Below are positions 46,273 to 56,759 of a DNA stretch of 64,000 bases, in pieces. This stretch comes from Mycobacterium sp. ST-F2 (GTDB taxonomy: Bacteria; Actinomycetota; Actinomycetes; Mycobacteriales; Mycobacteriaceae): the NCBI RefSeq assembly GCF_001905655.1, contig NZ_JMHT01000053.1, positions 1 to 64,000 on the forward strand, in the 5' to 3' direction. The notes beneath the pieces were generated by a model, which was not told where the DNA came from, ran no database searches, and saw only the letters and a list, made by a program, of their open reading frames with translations. The position numbers and the translations under genes are program-made. The stretch's first letter is position 1; every line of letters starts with the position of its first letter.

Positions 46273-47498
46273 TCGACGCGGTCGAAGGCGATAGGCAGGG
46301 TGAGTGGTCCGCTCAGGCCCACCAACGGCTTCCACGGCACCGGCCCGGTCACGCGGGCGCCCGGCATACGCTGCGTCATCAGCGCGAGCGCCTCGGCCAG
46401 TTCCATCTTGGCCAGATGCACACCGAGGCAGTAGTGCATCCCGGCGCCGAACGTCTGCATCGCGGGAGCATCCTGGCGGGTGATGTCGAGGCGGTCGGGA
46501 TCGTCGTACACGGCGGGATCGCGGTTGGCCGCGCCGGTGTTGACCTGCAGGAAAGTTCCTGCGGGGAACAGCATTCCGGCGAGTTCGACGTCCTCACGGG
46601 CCATCCGCAGCGAGCTGATGACGATCGGTGAGTGACGCATGGTCTCTTCGACGGCGCGGCCGGCCAGGTCGGGATGCGCTCCCAGCAGGGCCCATTGGTC
46701 GGGGTGTTCGCACAGGACCTGGACCGAGGCGGCGACCTGGTTGCGGGTGGTGTCGGTACCCGCGGCGAGCAAGCCGGTGGACAGCATCCGGAGCTCGTCG
46801 GCGCTCAGGCGGTCGCCGTCTTCCTCGGCGCGGATGAGGTCCGAGAGGAGGTCGTCGGTGAGGTGGTCGTGACGCCGGGCGACCATGTCGTCGATGTAGT
46901 CGTCGAGGGCCTGCCAGGCGGTCAGGATCGCGGTCTCGTGCTCGGCGACATGCCAGTCGAAGGCGTGCATGAAGTCGTCGACCCAGGCCGACAACTGTTC
47001 CCAGTCCTCGGCGGGGGCTCCGAGCAGGGCGCAGATGACCGGGGTGGGGTACTGCCGCGCGATATCGGTCACCACGTCGCAATGCCCGCGCATGACCTGG
47101 CGGTCGATCAGCTCGCTCACGACGTCCACGACCGTTGTGCGCAAGCGCTCGATGGCGCGGCGGCTGAAGGCCGTCGCGATCAGTCGACGCAGGCGGGTGT
47201 GCTCGGGGCCGTCGATGCTGATGATCGATGAGCTGACCCGGTCCCACACCGGGCCCGAGGTGATGCCCTGGGCGACCAGGAACATGCCCTGGGGAATCCG
47301 GAACCGCGGGTCCCGCAGCACCTCGTGCGCGAGGTCGTAGGTCAGCACCTCCGGCCCGTGCGGCCCCATGGCGATCGGCGATTGCGCACGCGCCGGCGCG
47401 AGGATGGCCTGCGCTTCGTCGGGGCCCTGCGCGGCGGTGTAGTCGATGGTCGGTAGCGCGACGTCGAAGACGCTCGGGATGCCGCTTGCAGTCGTCAT
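46248..47498 (-). CDS. Cytochrome P450 (module 1)
   Basis: A 416-residue soluble P450. It has the I-helix oxygen motif LLAAGTDTTRNQ, the ExxR pair in AVEETMRHSPI with a following SSLRMA, and the haem Cys loop FGAGMHYCLGVHLAKMEL. It is closely related to the P450 at 55527-56759, sharing SPIAMGPHGPE, DIARQYP-x-PVIC-x-LLGAP and AGTDTTRNQ. I chose ATG 47498 (MTTASGIPSVFDVALPTIDY), since the twin starts at the equivalent place. No ferredoxin gene is adjacent, so electrons come from elsewhere. Substrate unknown. Confidence 0.93.
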   Translation of the reverse strand: MTTASGIPSVFDVALPTIDYTAAQGPDEAQAILAPARAQSPIAMGPHGPEVLTYDLAHEVLRDPRFRIPQGMFLVAQGITSGPVWDRVSSSIISIDGPEHTRLRRLIATAFSRRAIERLRTTVVDVVSELIDRQVMRGHCDVVTDIARQYPTPVICALLGAPAEDWEQLSAWVDDFMHAFDWHVAEHETAILTAWQALDDYIDDMVARRHDHLTDDLLSDLIRAEEDGDRLSADELRMLSTGLLAAGTDTTRNQVAASVQVLCEHPDQWALLGAHPDLAGRAVEETMRHSPIVISSLRMAREDVELAGMLFPAGTFLQVNTGAANRDPAVYDDPDRLDITRQDAPAMQTFGAGMHYCLGVHLAKMELAEALALMTQRMPGARVTGPVPWKPLVGLSGPLTLPIAFDRVDQSWRAAS

Positions 47499-47531
47499 GG
47501 CATCGACTATCCGGCGTCGCGGCCGCCACAT

Positions 47532-47552
47532 CATCGGCTAAGTGGCGTAGAT
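47532..47552. promoter_or_regulatory. Operator-like motif upstream of the module 1 P450
   Basis: On the minus strand the sequence ATCTACGCCACTTAGCCGAT lies 34 bases upstream of the P450 start. It matches the motif at 43415-43434 with one gap and two mismatches, so the LuxR/small-protein promoter and the P450 promoter of module 1 may share a regulator. Confidence 0.5.
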
Positions 47553-47585
47553 CTGCGCGTCAAATACGCACGCCGTGAACTGACG

Positions 47586-48446
47586 TCAGTCGGCCGATCC
47601 CAGCGCATCCTCGATGGCTTCGTCGTACGGTGCGCAGTTCCCGGCGCCGGGGACCAGCGTCGCCAGCGCTCCAGCCGTCACCGCCCGCCGGAGGGCGTGG
47701 TGCGGGTCGGCACGCCAACCGGCGGCCAGGACGCCGGCGAACACGTCCCCGGCGCCGGTGGTGTCGACAGCCTCGACCTCGGGCGCGGGGACCGTTGTCT
47801 CGCCGTCGGCGGTGCGGTGGACGGCACCGCGAGCACCGCGCGTGATCACCAGATGCGCGACGGGCCAATGCCACCCCGCGGCTTCGGCTTCATTGACGAT
47901 CACCACATCGGTGACGGTGGCCAACTGGGCCAGGGCGAGCGGGTCGGTGCCGGCGGGCGAGGCGTTGAGCACCACCGTCGCGCCGGCGTCTCTGGCCAGC
48001 CGCGCCGCGGCCAGCGCGGTGGACGGCGGGATTTCCAGCTGCAGCAACAGCACGTCGCAGTCGGCGACCACCGCGCGAACGTGGGCGGAGTCCAAGGTCA
48101 GGTGCGCATTGGCACCCGGCGCCACCACGATCATGTTCTCGGCATTCTCGCCGACCATGATCGCCGCGGTGCCGCTCGGAACGGGCAGGCTGACCGTCCC
48201 GACCAGGCCGACACCGTTGTCCTCCAAGTGCTTTCGCAGCGCGGTGCCGGTCGCGTCAGCCCCGAGCGCGGCGACGAGTTGGACGTCGGCGCCTGCACGG
48301 GCCGCGGCTACGGCCTGATTGCCGCCCTTGCCGCCGGGCTCCGAATGCAGCGACGAAGCCAGGACCGTCTGCCCGGGGTCGGGAAGTTCGGCCAGACCGA
48401 ACACCAGGTCCATGTTGACGCTGCCCACGACAGTGATGCGAGTCAC
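47586..48446 (-). CDS. rbsK: Ribokinase
   Basis: A 286-residue PfkB-family sugar kinase that phosphorylates ribose. It carries the N-terminal [20 protein letters not shown], the [16 protein letters not shown] motif, [12 protein letters not shown], and the C-terminal catalytic [15 protein letters not shown] with the base Asp. It starts at GTG 48446. It corresponds in place to Rv2436 of M. tuberculosis. No ribose transporter is adjacent. Confidence 0.92.
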   Translation of the reverse strand: MTRITVVGSVNMDLVFGLAELPDPGQTVLASSLHSEPGGKGGNQAVAAARAGADVQLVAALGADATGTALRKHLEDNGVGLVGTVSLPVPSGTAAIMVGENAENMIVVAPGANAHLTLDSAHVRAVVADCDVLLLQLEIPPSTALAAARLARDAGATVVLNASPAGTDPLALAQLATVTDVVIVNEAEAAGWHWPVAHLVITRGARGAVHRTADGETTVPAPEVEAVDTTGAGDVFAGVLAAGWRADPHHALRRAVTAGALATLVPGAGNCAPYDEAIEDALGSAD

Positions 48447-48461
48447 CGGGCCACCGTAGCG

Positions 48462-48536
48462 GCACGACGATCAAGCGGCGAGGGACGAGCCGCGATGTGG
48501 GGGTACCTCCCGCTTGCGGGGGAGAGTGGCGCAAAT
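48462..48536 (-). repeat. Dispersed intergenic repeat with central hairpin
   Basis: On the minus strand this 75-base element reads ATTTGCGCCACTC, a hairpin block TCCCCCGC-AA-GCGGGAGG with GTACCCC, then CATCGCGGCTCGTCCCTCGC and CGCTTGATCGTCGT. The same outer sequence without the hairpin block occurs at 20199-20251. It sits between divergent rbsK and proA. Confidence 0.75.
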
Positions 48537-48589
48537 CGGGAGTCGGCCCCGACCGGCCCGAACCGCGGATACCTCGTTACCCTGGGTTG

Positions 48590-49837
48590 ATGAGTGTGCA
48601 CGCAGCTACGGACACCGATCTGCGCCAGCAGGTGCATGACGCGGCCCGGCGGGCCCGGGTCGCATCCCGCGCGCTGGCGACACTGACCACCCAAGCCAAG
48701 AACCGCGCGCTGCACGCCGCCGCGGACGCCGTGCTGGCCGCCGCCGATGCGGTGCTGGCCGCCAACGCCGGGGACATCGAGGCTGCACGCGCGGCAGGCA
48801 CCGCCGAGGCGATGATCGACCGGCTGGCCCTTAACCCGCAGCGACTCGACGGCATCGCCGCCGGGCTGCGGCAGGTCGCCGGCCTGCCCGACCCGGTCGG
48901 TGAGGTCCTGCGCGGCAGCACGCTGCCCAACGGCCTGCAGATCCGTCAGCAGCGGGTGCCGCTGGGCGTGGTCGGCATGGTGTACGAGAGCCGTCCCAAC
49001 GTGACGGTCGACGCCTTCGGCCTGGCCCTGAAGTCCGGCAACGCGGCGCTGCTGCGTGGCAGCTCGTCGGCGGCCCGGTCCAACGAAGCTCTGGTCGCCG
49101 CCCTGCGGTCGGCGCTGGCCGCCGAGGGCCTGCCCGAGGACGCTGTACAGCTGCTGCCCAGCGAGGACCGCGCCAGCGTCACCCACCTCATCCAGGCCCG
49201 TGGTCTGGTCGACGTGGTGATCCCGCGCGGCGGTGCCGGCCTGATCGACGCCGTGGTGCGCGACGCCACCGTGCCGACCATCGAGACGGGCGTCGGCAAC
49301 TGCCACGTCTACGTTCACGAAGCGGCCGACCTCGACATGGCTGAGAGCGTCCTGCTGAACTCCAAGACCCGTCGTCCCAGCGTGTGCAACTCGGCCGAGA
49401 CCCTGTTGGTCGACCGGGCCATCGCCGACACCGCGCTGCCCCGGCTGGTGACCGCCCTGCAGGACGCCGGGGTGACGGTGCACCTGGACCCGAGCGAGGA
49501 CGAGCTGCGCGCCGAATTCCTGTCGCTGGACATGGCGGTGGCCGTCGTCGATGGGGTGGACGGCGCGATCAGCCACGTCAACGAGTACGGCACCGGGCAC
49601 ACCGAGGCGATTGTCACCACCAATCTTGCTGCGGCCCAGCGCTTTTCCGAGCATGTGGATGCCGCCGCAGTGATGGTCAACGCGTCGACGGCCTTCACCG
49701 ACGGTGAGCAGTTCGGGTTCGGCGCCGAGATCGGTATTTCGACCCAGAAGCTGCACGCCCGCGGCCCGATGGGCCTGCCGGAACTGACATCCACCAAATG
49801 GATCGTGTGGGGCGACGGCCAGACCCGGCCCGTGTAA
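48590..49837 (+). CDS. proA: Gamma-glutamyl phosphate reductase
   Basis: A 415-residue NADPH-dependent enzyme for the second step of proline synthesis, acting on the product of ProB. The catalytic Cys lies in [15 protein letters not shown], the cofactor region is [22 protein letters not shown], and the ending [12 protein letters not shown] is conserved. ATG 48590 gives the length of the M. tuberculosis enzyme (415). An upstream start would run through the dispersed repeat. The MoxR ATPase gene follows closely. Confidence 0.96.
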   Translation: MSVHAATDTDLRQQVHDAARRARVASRALATLTTQAKNRALHAAADAVLAAADAVLAANAGDIEAARAAGTAEAMIDRLALNPQRLDGIAAGLRQVAGLPDPVGEVLRGSTLPNGLQIRQQRVPLGVVGMVYESRPNVTVDAFGLALKSGNAALLRGSSSAARSNEALVAALRSALAAEGLPEDAVQLLPSEDRASVTHLIQARGLVDVVIPRGGAGLIDAVVRDATVPTIETGVGNCHVYVHEAADLDMAESVLLNSKTRRPSVCNSAETLLVDRAIADTALPRLVTALQDAGVTVHLDPSEDELRAEFLSLDMAVAVVDGVDGAISHVNEYGTGHTEAIVTTNLAAAQRFSEHVDAAAVMVNASTAFTDGEQFGFGAEIGISTQKLHARGPMGLPELTSTKWIVWGDGQTRPV

Positions 49838-49849
49838 GAGGAGAACAAC

Positions 49850-50740
49850 TTGAGTACACCCGCTCGGTCGGTGCCGCTGTTCGGCGAAAATGCCGCCATC
49901 GACGATGTCGCCAAGCGACTCGCCGAAACCGGATACCTGCCCGACACCGCAACGGCCACAGCGGTTTTCCTGGCCGACCGGCTGGGCAAGCCGCTGCTGA
50001 TCGAAGGACCGGCGGGTGTCGGTAAGACCGAACTGGCCCGGGCCATCGCCCAGTGCACCGGATCGGAACTGGTGCGACTGCAGTGTTACGAGGGCGTCGA
50101 CGAGGCCCGCGCGCTGTACGAGTGGAACCACGCCAAGCAGATTTTGAGGATTCAGTCGGGCCAGCAGTCGGGCGACTGGGACCAGACCAAGATGGACGTC
50201 TTCAGCGAGGAATTCCTGCTGAGCCGGCCACTGCTGACGGCCATCCGCCGCACCGAACCCACCGTGCTGCTGATCGACGAGACCGACAAGGCCGACATCG
50301 AGATCGAAGGCCTGCTGTTGGAGATCCTGTCCGACTTCGCCGTCACCGTCCCCGAATTGGGCACCATCAAGGCCCAGCAGACGCCGCTGGTGGTGCTGAC
50401 GTCGAACGCCACGCGCGAACTGTCCGAGGCGCTCAAGCGTCGGTGCCTGTTCCTGCACATCGACTTCCCCGACCCCGACCTGGAGCGGCGCATCCTGCTG
50501 TCCCGCGTGCCCGAGCTGCCGGAGAAGATCGCCGACGAGCTGGTGCGGATCATCGGCGTGCTGCGCGGCATGCAGCTCAAGAAGCTGCCGTCGGTCGCCG
50601 AGACCATCGACTGGGGCCGTACCGTGCTGGCGCTGGGGATGGACACCATCGATGACGAGATGATCGCCGCGACGCTCGGTGTGGTGCTCAAACACCAGTC
50701 GGATCAGCAGCGTGCCATCGGCGAGTTGAAGCTGAACTAG
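49850..50740 (+). CDS. MoxR-family AAA ATPase
   Basis: A 296-residue AAA+ ATPase. Walker A is IEGPAGVGKTELARAIA (residues 51-67), Walker B is VLLIDETDKAD, and the sensor is VVLTSNATRELSEALKRR. The start is TTG 49850 preceded by AGGAGAA. MoxR ATPases act with VWA proteins to load metals or assemble enzymes, and the VWA partner follows 6 bases downstream. It corresponds to Rv2426c. The client protein is unknown. Confidence 0.93.
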   Translation: MSTPARSVPLFGENAAIDDVAKRLAETGYLPDTATATAVFLADRLGKPLLIEGPAGVGKTELARAIAQCTGSELVRLQCYEGVDEARALYEWNHAKQILRIQSGQQSGDWDQTKMDVFSEEFLLSRPLLTAIRRTEPTVLLIDETDKADIEIEGLLLEILSDFAVTVPELGTIKAQQTPLVVLTSNATRELSEALKRRCLFLHIDFPDPDLERRILLSRVPELPEKIADELVRIIGVLRGMQLKKLPSVAETIDWGRTVLALGMDTIDDEMIAATLGVVLKHQSDQQRAIGELKLN

Positions 50741-50746
50741 GCAGTC

Positions 50747-52189
50747 ATGACAGCCCGAACCCCTGCGCAACCGCTTGCCCCGCATGGCATTCCGGGCCAT
50801 CTGGTCGGTTTCGTCGAAGCTCTGCGCAAGGTGGGCATCAACGTCGGGCCGTCGGAGACGGTCGACGCCGGCCGGGTGATGGCCACCCTGGGGCTGGGTG
50901 ACCGCATGGTGCTGCGTGAGGGCCTGGCGTGCGCCGTATTGCGCCGGCCCGACCATCGCGAGACCTACAACGCGCTGTTCGACCTGTGGTTCCCCGCGGC
51001 CATGGGGGACCGGGCCGTGTTGGAGCTCGACGACGACGAGGATCCGGAGAACCGGCCCGACCGGATCCCGCCCGAGGATGTCGAAGGCATGCGCTCGGCA
51101 CTCATCGACCTGCTGTCCGACGCGGACATGGCGAACCTCGACGATCGCCTGATGGCGATGATCGCGCAGATCGTCGACGCCTATGGCAAGTACAACTCGA
51201 GCCGCGGCCCGTCGTACTCGTCGTATCAGGCCCTCAAGGCCATGGGCCTGGACCAGCTGGAAGGCAAGCTGCTCGCCGGCCTGTTGGCACCGTACGGCGA
51301 CGAGCCCACGCCCACGCAGGAGCAGATCGCCAAAGCGATTGCCGCCAAACGCATTTCACAACTGCGACACATGGTCGAGTCGGAGACCAAGCGGCGCACC
51401 GCCGAGCAGATCGGCCGCGACCACGTGCAGACCTACGGCATCCCGCAACTGGCCGAGAACGTCGAATTCCTCAGGGCGTCAGGCGATCAACTGCGGCAGA
51501 TGCGCAATGTCGTTGCGCCGCTGGCCCGTACGCTGGCCACCCGGCTGGCGGCACGCCGGCGTCGCTCCCACGCCGGGCAGATCGACCTGCGCAAGACGCT
51601 GCGCAAGTCGATGTCGACGGGCGGCGTGCCCATCGACGTCGTCCTCAAGAAGCCGCACCCCGCCCGCCCCGAGCTCGTGGTGCTGTGCGACGTCTCCGGC
51701 TCCGTCGCGGGCTTCAGCCACTTCACCCTGATGCTGGTGCACGCGCTGCGTCAGCAGTTCTCGCGGGTGCGCGTCTTCGCGTTCATCGACACCACCGACG
51801 AGGTCACCGAGCTCTTCGGGCCGGACGCCGACCTGGCCGTCGCGGTGCAGAAGATCACCCGCGAGGCGGCCGTCTACACCCGCGACGGGCACTCCGACTA
51901 CGGCCACGCCTTCGTCTCGTTCATGGACAAGTGGCCCAATGCGCTCTCGCCCCGAACGGCCCTGCTGGTGCTCGGCGACGGCCGCAACAACTACCGCAAC
52001 CCGCAGGCCGACCTGCTGGCGCACATGGTCAGCGCCAGCCGCCACGCGCACTGGCTCAACCCCGAGCCCAAGCACCTGTGGGGCAGCGGCGACTCGGCGA
52101 CGGCCAAGTACCAGGACGTCATCACCATGCACGAATGCCGGTCCGCCAAGCAGCTCGCGTCGGTGATCGACAACCTGCTGCCGGTCTAG
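50747..52189 (+). CDS. VWA-domain protein, CoxE-like partner of the MoxR ATPase
   Basis: A 480-residue protein. The N-terminal 290 residues are helical with charged segments. The C-terminal von Willebrand A domain begins at [20 protein letters not shown], where DVSGS is the MIDAS metal site, and continues with [14 protein letters not shown] and [14 protein letters not shown]. The combination with a MoxR ATPase matches CoxD/CoxE pairs that mature CO-dehydrogenase-type molybdenum enzymes in other bacteria, but no such enzyme is in this window. It corresponds to Rv2425c. Confidence 0.92.
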   Translation: MTARTPAQPLAPHGIPGHLVGFVEALRKVGINVGPSETVDAGRVMATLGLGDRMVLREGLACAVLRRPDHRETYNALFDLWFPAAMGDRAVLELDDDEDPENRPDRIPPEDVEGMRSALIDLLSDADMANLDDRLMAMIAQIVDAYGKYNSSRGPSYSSYQALKAMGLDQLEGKLLAGLLAPYGDEPTPTQEQIAKAIAAKRISQLRHMVESETKRRTAEQIGRDHVQTYGIPQLAENVEFLRASGDQLRQMRNVVAPLARTLATRLAARRRRSHAGQIDLRKTLRKSMSTGGVPIDVVLKKPHPARPELVVLCDVSGSVAGFSHFTLMLVHALRQQFSRVRVFAFIDTTDEVTELFGPDADLAVAVQKITREAAVYTRDGHSDYGHAFVSFMDKWPNALSPRTALLVLGDGRNNYRNPQADLLAHMVSASRHAHWLNPEPKHLWGSGDSATAKYQDVITMHECRSAKQLASVIDNLLPV

Positions 52190-52244
52190 CCCGCGAGGTC
52201 CTGCCCCCGAGTTGGCTCCGAACACTGCCGTAAGCTGGCCAATC

Positions 52245-52874
52245 GTGACTCGACGCAGGCTGGGGGTGATGGGTGGGACGTTCGATCCCATCCACCATGG
52301 ACACCTCGTCGCGGCCAGTGAAGTCGCCGACCTGTTCGACCTCGACGAGGTGGTGTTCGTCCCCACCGGGCAGCCCTGGCAGAAGCGGGACCGGCACGTC
52401 ACCGCCGCCGAGGACCGGTACCTGATGACGGTCATCGCGACGGCCGCCAACCCGCGTTTCTCGGTCAGCCGCGTCGACATCGACCGCGGCGGCCCCACCT
52501 ATACCAAGGACACCCTGCGCGACCTGGCCCGGCAGAACCCCGACACCGACCTGTTCTTCATCACCGGCGCCGACGCGCTGGCCTCGATCCTGTCCTGGCA
52601 GAACTGGGAGCAGCTGTTCTCCACAGCCCGATTCATCGGAGTCAGCCGGCCCGGTTACGAGCTGGACGGCAAGCACATCGAGGAAGCGCAGAAAGAACTG
52701 CCGCCCGACGCCCTGACCCTGGTCGAGGTGCCGGCGCTGGCCATCTCATCGAGCGACTGCCGTCGCCGCGCCCAGGCCAACCGGCCCATCTGGTACCTGG
52801 TGCCCGACGGCGTCGTCCAATACGTATCCAAACGTGGGCTCTATCAAGCCACGAACAAGCAGGAGAATTCATGA
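52245..52874 (+). CDS. nadD: Nicotinate-nucleotide adenylyltransferase
   Basis: A 209-residue adenylyltransferase that makes deamido-NAD, the substrate of NadE. The nucleotide motif [18 protein letters not shown] (residues 7-24) and the C-terminal [11 protein letters not shown] are present. I chose GTG 52245; ATG 52269 just before the motif would remove too much of the first strand. It overlaps rsfS by 4 bases (ATGA), so nadD, rsfS, gpgP, octT and degV form one run of coupled genes. Confidence 0.95.
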   Translation: MTRRRLGVMGGTFDPIHHGHLVAASEVADLFDLDEVVFVPTGQPWQKRDRHVTAAEDRYLMTVIATAANPRFSVSRVDIDRGGPTYTKDTLRDLARQNPDTDLFFITGADALASILSWQNWEQLFSTARFIGVSRPGYELDGKHIEEAQKELPPDALTLVEVPALAISSSDCRRRAQANRPIWYLVPDGVVQYVSKRGLYQATNKQENS

Positions 52875-53293
52875 CGGCCACCCCCGAAGCCCTGAGCATG
52901 GCGACGGTCGCCGCCCGCGCGGCGTCCGCCAAGCTGGGCGAGAACATCAGCGTCATCGACGTGTCGGACCAGCTGGTCATCACCGACTACTTCGTCATCG
53001 CTTCGGCCTCCAACGACCGCCAGGTCAACGCCATCGTCGACGAGGTCGAGGAGAAGATGCGCTGGGCGGGCCACAAGCCGGCCCGTCGCGAGGGCGCCCG
53101 CGAGGGCCGTTGGGTCCTGCTCGACTACGTCGACATCGTGGTGCACATCCAGCACCAGGAGGAGCGCGAGTACTACGCGCTGGACCGGCTGTGGCGGGAC
53201 TGTCCGGCCATCGAGGTCGACCTGGATGGTGAGCTGCCGGTGAATCCCGACGGTGACGACGAGTCGGATGAGTCCGCCGAGGGCCGAGAGTGA
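52871..53293 (+). CDS. rsfS: Ribosomal silencing factor RsfS
   Basis: A 140-residue protein of the Iojap/RsfS family that binds L14 and blocks subunit joining under starvation. The family block [23 protein letters not shown] is present in two halves, with [18 protein letters not shown] and YYALDRLW. The acidic tail is usual in actinobacteria. It overlaps both neighbours by 4 bases. Confidence 0.95.
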   Translation: MTATPEALSMATVAARAASAKLGENISVIDVSDQLVITDYFVIASASNDRQVNAIVDEVEEKMRWAGHKPARREGAREGRWVLLDYVDIVVHIQHQEEREYYALDRLWRDCPAIEVDLDGELPVNPDGDDESDESAEGRE

Positions 53294-53958
53294 GGAACCG
53301 GCGTCTCCTGCTGCTGCGTCACGGCCAGACTGAGTACAACGCCACCAGCCGGATGCAGGGCCAGCTCGACACCGACCTGAGTGATCTGGGCCGGGCGCAG
53401 GCGGTCGCCGCCGCCGAGGTGCTGGCCAAGCGGCAGCCGCTGGTGATCGTGTCCTCCGACCTGCGCCGCGCACTCGATACCGCGACGACGCTGGGGGACC
53501 AGGCCGGGATGTCGGTGTCCATCGACGAGCGGCTGCGCGAGACGCACCTCGGGGACTGGCAGGGCCTGACCCACCACGAGGTCGACGCCCTCGCGCCCGG
53601 TGCCCGGCTGGCCTGGCGTGACGATGCCCGTTGGGCGCCGCACAACGGCGAGAGCCGGGTGGACGTGGCGAACCGCGCCCTGCCGGTGGTGGCCGAGCAG
53701 CTCCGGAACCTGCCCGAGTGGGGTGTCGACGAGGTCGACCGTCCTGTCGTGCTCGTCGCGCACGGTGGACTGATCGCCGCACTGACCGCGGCCCTGCTGG
53801 ACCTGCCGGTGGACAACTGGCCGATACTCGGTGGCATGGGCAATGCCAGCTGGGTGCAGCTGTCGGGACACAGTGCCGGACTGGCCGACGACGATCCGGT
53901 GAAGTGGCGTCTGGACGTGTGGAACGCCTCGGCTCAGGTGGCGAACGATGTCCTCTGA
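53290..53958 (+). CDS. gpgP: Glucosyl-3-phosphoglycerate phosphatase
   Basis: A 222-residue histidine phosphatase corresponding to Rv2419c. The phospho-His motif [18 protein letters not shown] is at residues 6-23, and the second His is in [12 protein letters not shown]. In mycobacteria it dephosphorylates glucosyl-3-phosphoglycerate to glucosylglycerate on the way to methylglucose lipopolysaccharides. The start GTG 53290 overlaps rsfS, and its end overlaps octT by 11 bases. The name depends on synteny and similarity; the fold call is firm. Confidence 0.88.
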   Translation: MRNRRLLLLRHGQTEYNATSRMQGQLDTDLSDLGRAQAVAAAEVLAKRQPLVIVSSDLRRALDTATTLGDQAGMSVSIDERLRETHLGDWQGLTHHEVDALAPGARLAWRDDARWAPHNGESRVDVANRALPVVAEQLRNLPEWGVDEVDRPVVLVAHGGLIAALTAALLDLPVDNWPILGGMGNASWVQLSGHSAGLADDDPVKWRLDVWNASAQVANDVL

Positions 53959-54691
53959 CACGCCGACGAAGCCCGTCCTCCTCGTCTTCTGCGACTCGCT
54001 GTCCTACTACGGGCCGACCGGGGGGCTGCCGTCCGACGATCCGCGCATCTGGCCCAACATCGTTGCCTCCCAACTCGGTTGGGACCTGGAACTGATCGGC
54101 CGCATCGGCTGGACCTGTCGCGACGTGTGGTGGGCCGCGACCCAGGACCCGCGGTCGTGGGCGGCGCTGCCCAAGGCCGGCGCCGTGATCTTCGCGACCT
54201 GCGGCATGGACTCGCTGCCGTCGCCGTTGCCGACAGCGCTGCGGGAACTGATCCGCTATGTGCGCCCCCCGTGGCTGCGCCGCATCGTGCGGGACGGCTA
54301 TGGCTGGCTGCAGCCGCGGCTGTCACCGATCGCGCGGCCCGCGCTGCCGGCGCACCTGACGGTCGAATATCTCGAAGAGACCCGCGGGGCAATCGATTTC
54401 AACCGCCCCGGCATTCCGTTTGTCGCCACCATTCCGTCGGTGCACATCGCGGAGACCTACGGCAGCTCGCACCGGTGGCGCGACGCCACCGTGTCGGCGA
54501 TCACCGATTGGGCTGACGCGAAGCAGATTCCGGTCGTCGACCTCAAGGCCGCCGTCGGTGACGAGGTGATGTCGGGCCGGGCGAATCCGGACGGCATCCA
54601 CTGGAACTTCGAGGCGCACCGTGCCGTCGCCGAACTCATGCTCAAGGGGCTGGCCGAGGCCGGTGTGGTGTCGCAGCGGACCGACGACTAG
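53948..54691 (+). CDS. octT: Diglucosylglycerate octanoyltransferase (SGNH-like)
   Basis: A 247-residue protein of SGNH-hydrolase type corresponding to Rv2418c, described as OctT, which adds octanoate to diglucosylglycerate in methylglucose-lipopolysaccharide synthesis. The block I motif appears as [10 protein letters not shown], and the late Asp-His block as [12 protein letters not shown]. It overlaps gpgP, the preceding enzyme of the same pathway. Confidence 0.85.
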   Translation: MSSDTPTKPVLLVFCDSLSYYGPTGGLPSDDPRIWPNIVASQLGWDLELIGRIGWTCRDVWWAATQDPRSWAALPKAGAVIFATCGMDSLPSPLPTALRELIRYVRPPWLRRIVRDGYGWLQPRLSPIARPALPAHLTVEYLEETRGAIDFNRPGIPFVATIPSVHIAETYGSSHRWRDATVSAITDWADAKQIPVVDLKAAVGDEVMSGRANPDGIHWNFEAHRAVAELMLKGLAEAGVVSQRTDD

Positions 54692-54693
54692 CC

Positions 54694-55530
54694 ATGGCAG
54701 TGGTGGTGGTCACCGACTCATCGGCTCGGCTTGACCCAGATGAGTTGAAGCGCTGGAACATTCGGGTGGTTCCGCTGCATGTGCTGCAGGACGGCATCGA
54801 CTACCTGGACGGCGTCGACCCGATTCCGCAGGACATTCAGGACCGTTCGCACGTGTCGACATCCGGCGCGGCGCCCGGCGACTTGACCGACATCTACCAG
54901 CAGGCACTGGCCGACAGCGGCGGCGACGGCGTTGTGGCCGTGCATCTGTCGGCCGGCCTGTCGAGCACCTTCAGTTCCGCGGCCGCCGTCGGACGAGAAC
55001 TGGGTTCGTCTGTGCGCGTGATCAATTCGCGGTCCGCCGCGATGGGCGTCGGCTTCGTCGCGCTGGCCGCGGCCCGGGCCGCCGAATCCGGAGCCGATCT
55101 GGACACCGTTGAGGCGCAGGCGCGCGCGGAGTCCACACGGCAGCACGGCTTCATCGTCGTGCACCGGCTGGACAACCTGCGCCGCAGCGGCCGGATCGGC
55201 ACGGCGGCCTCCTGGCTCGGTACCGCGTTGTCGCTGAAACCGTTGCTGCAGTTGGACATCGATGGCCGGCTGGTGCTCGATCAGCGGATTCGGACCGTCG
55301 CCAAGGCGCACGCCGCGATGATCGAGCGGGTGGTCACGCTGGTCGGTGACCGGCCCGCCTCCATCGCCGTGCACCACGTCGACAATCATGACGACGCCGC
55401 TGCGATCGGCGCCGCGCTGACATCCCGTCTACCCCAGGTCGAATCACTCGTGGTGACCGACATGGGGCCGGTGCTGGCGGTACACGTCGGCTCAGGCGCC
55501 GTCGGCGTGATCGTCAACACGCAGGACTAG
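54694..55530 (+). CDS. DegV family fatty-acid-binding protein
   Basis: A 278-residue DegV protein corresponding to Rv2417c. It has the N-terminal VVTDSSARLDPDE, the ligand-loop STSGAAPGDL and the HLSAGLSSTFSSA segment, and closes with DMGPVLAVHVGSGAVGV. DegV proteins bind a fatty acid; in Firmicutes they serve exogenous fatty-acid kinase. The last 4 bases overlap the convergent P450. Confidence 0.92.
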   Translation: MAVVVVTDSSARLDPDELKRWNIRVVPLHVLQDGIDYLDGVDPIPQDIQDRSHVSTSGAAPGDLTDIYQQALADSGGDGVVAVHLSAGLSSTFSSAAAVGRELGSSVRVINSRSAAMGVGFVALAAARAAESGADLDTVEAQARAESTRQHGFIVVHRLDNLRRSGRIGTAASWLGTALSLKPLLQLDIDGRLVLDQRIRTVAKAHAAMIERVVTLVGDRPASIAVHHVDNHDDAAAIGAALTSRLPQVESLVVTDMGPVLAVHVGSGAVGVIVNTQD

Positions 55531-56759
55531 TTGCCCGGTTCGAATGCGACCGGCAACGTGGCCGGACCGGTCACTCCCAGGAAGCTCTTCCAGACCGCCG
55601 GCCCGTCGAAGTGCAAGCCGGGCATGCGCTTGGCCATGACCGTCAACGCCTCGGTGAGTTCGAGGCGGGCGAGGTGGGAGCCGAGACAGTAGTGCACGCC
55701 GCTGCCGAAGGACAGCGCGGCGGCCGGGTTGTCGCGCTCGATGTCGAATCGGTCCGGATCGTCGAAGATTTCCGGATCCCGGTTCCCGGCAGCGGAATTG
55801 GCGATGATCTGGGTTCCGGCGGGGATGAGCAACCCGTCGAGTTCGACGTCGACGACGGCCTCGCGGGGCAGACCGATGCCGATCGGCGAGTGCCGCAGCG
55901 CCTCTTCGACGGCCTGGTGGGCCAGATCTGGATGTTCGGCCAGCGTCGACCACTGCTCGGGATGCTCACTGAAGACGTAAAGGGCCGCCGCCAACTGATT
56001 CCGGGTGGTGTCGGTGCCGGCGACGAGCATCCCGGCCGCCAGCATCAGCAGTTCGTCGTGGGTGAGGCGGTCGCCGTGGTCCTCGGCACGGATCAGGTCC
56101 GAGATCAGATCGTCGGTCAGGGTCTGGCGCCGGGTGTCGACCATGCGATCGACGTAGTCGTCGAGATGTCGCCAGGCGGCCAGAACCACCGGTTCGTCCT
56201 CGACGATGTTCCACGCGACCAGCTTCATGAAGTCATCGGCCCAGTCGGAGAACAGTTCCCAGTCCGCTCGTGGCGCGCCCAGCAGGGTGCAGATGACCGG
56301 AATGGGGTACTGCCGGGCGATGTCGGCGACGATGTCGCAGCGGCCGATCGGGGCGACCGCGTCGACCAGTTCGTTGATCACCGAGGCGATGGTGGGCTGG
56401 AGCCTGGCGACAGCCCGCGGTGTGAAGGCCTTGGCCACCAGACGCCGCAGCCGGTGGTGTTCGTCGCCGTCCATGGCCAACAGACTGTGGGTGACGCGGT
56501 CCCACAACTCGCCGGAGGTGATGCCCTGTGGTTCCAGGCCCATCGCTTTCGGCTCGGCGAACCGCGGGTCCCGCAACGTGGTGTGGACGAGGTCGTACGT
56601 GAGGAATTCGGGTCCGTGTGGTCCCATCGCGATCGGCGATCGTCGCCGCGCGGCGGCGAGGATATCGTGCACCTCGTCCCAGCTGGTGGCGTCGGTGTAA
56701 TCGATGGTGGGCAGGTCGGCGTCGAAGACGCTGACTGGGCCGGACATGGTGGCGGTCAT
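55527..56759 (-). CDS. Cytochrome P450 (module 2)
   Basis: A 410-residue soluble P450 with I-helix motif MLVAGTDTTRNQ, ExxR in AVEEALRHSPIGI, and haem loop FGSGVHYCLGSHLARLEL. It is a close paralogue of the module 1 P450. ATG 56759 overlaps the stop of the upstream small helix-turn-helix gene (ATGA), so the two are co-translated. A second in-frame ATG at 56747 is possible. No ferredoxin gene is adjacent. Confidence 0.93.
   Translation of the reverse strand: MTATMSGPVSVFDADLPTIDYTDATSWDEVHDILAAARRRSPIAMGPHGPEFLTYDLVHTTLRDPRFAEPKAMGLEPQGITSGELWDRVTHSLLAMDGDEHHRLRRLVAKAFTPRAVARLQPTIASVINELVDAVAPIGRCDIVADIARQYPIPVICTLLGAPRADWELFSDWADDFMKLVAWNIVEDEPVVLAAWRHLDDYVDRMVDTRRQTLTDDLISDLIRAEDHGDRLTHDELLMLAAGMLVAGTDTTRNQLAAALYVFSEHPEQWSTLAEHPDLAHQAVEEALRHSPIGIGLPREAVVDVELDGLLIPAGTQIIANSAAGNRDPEIFDDPDRFDIERDNPAAALSFGSGVHYCLGSHLARLELTEALTVMAKRMPGLHFDGPAVWKSFLGVTGPATLPVAFEPGN

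Noticed and set aside
48497-48589. 31-residue N-terminal extension of ProA
   Set aside because: It runs through the dispersed repeat, and ATG 48590 gives the family length.
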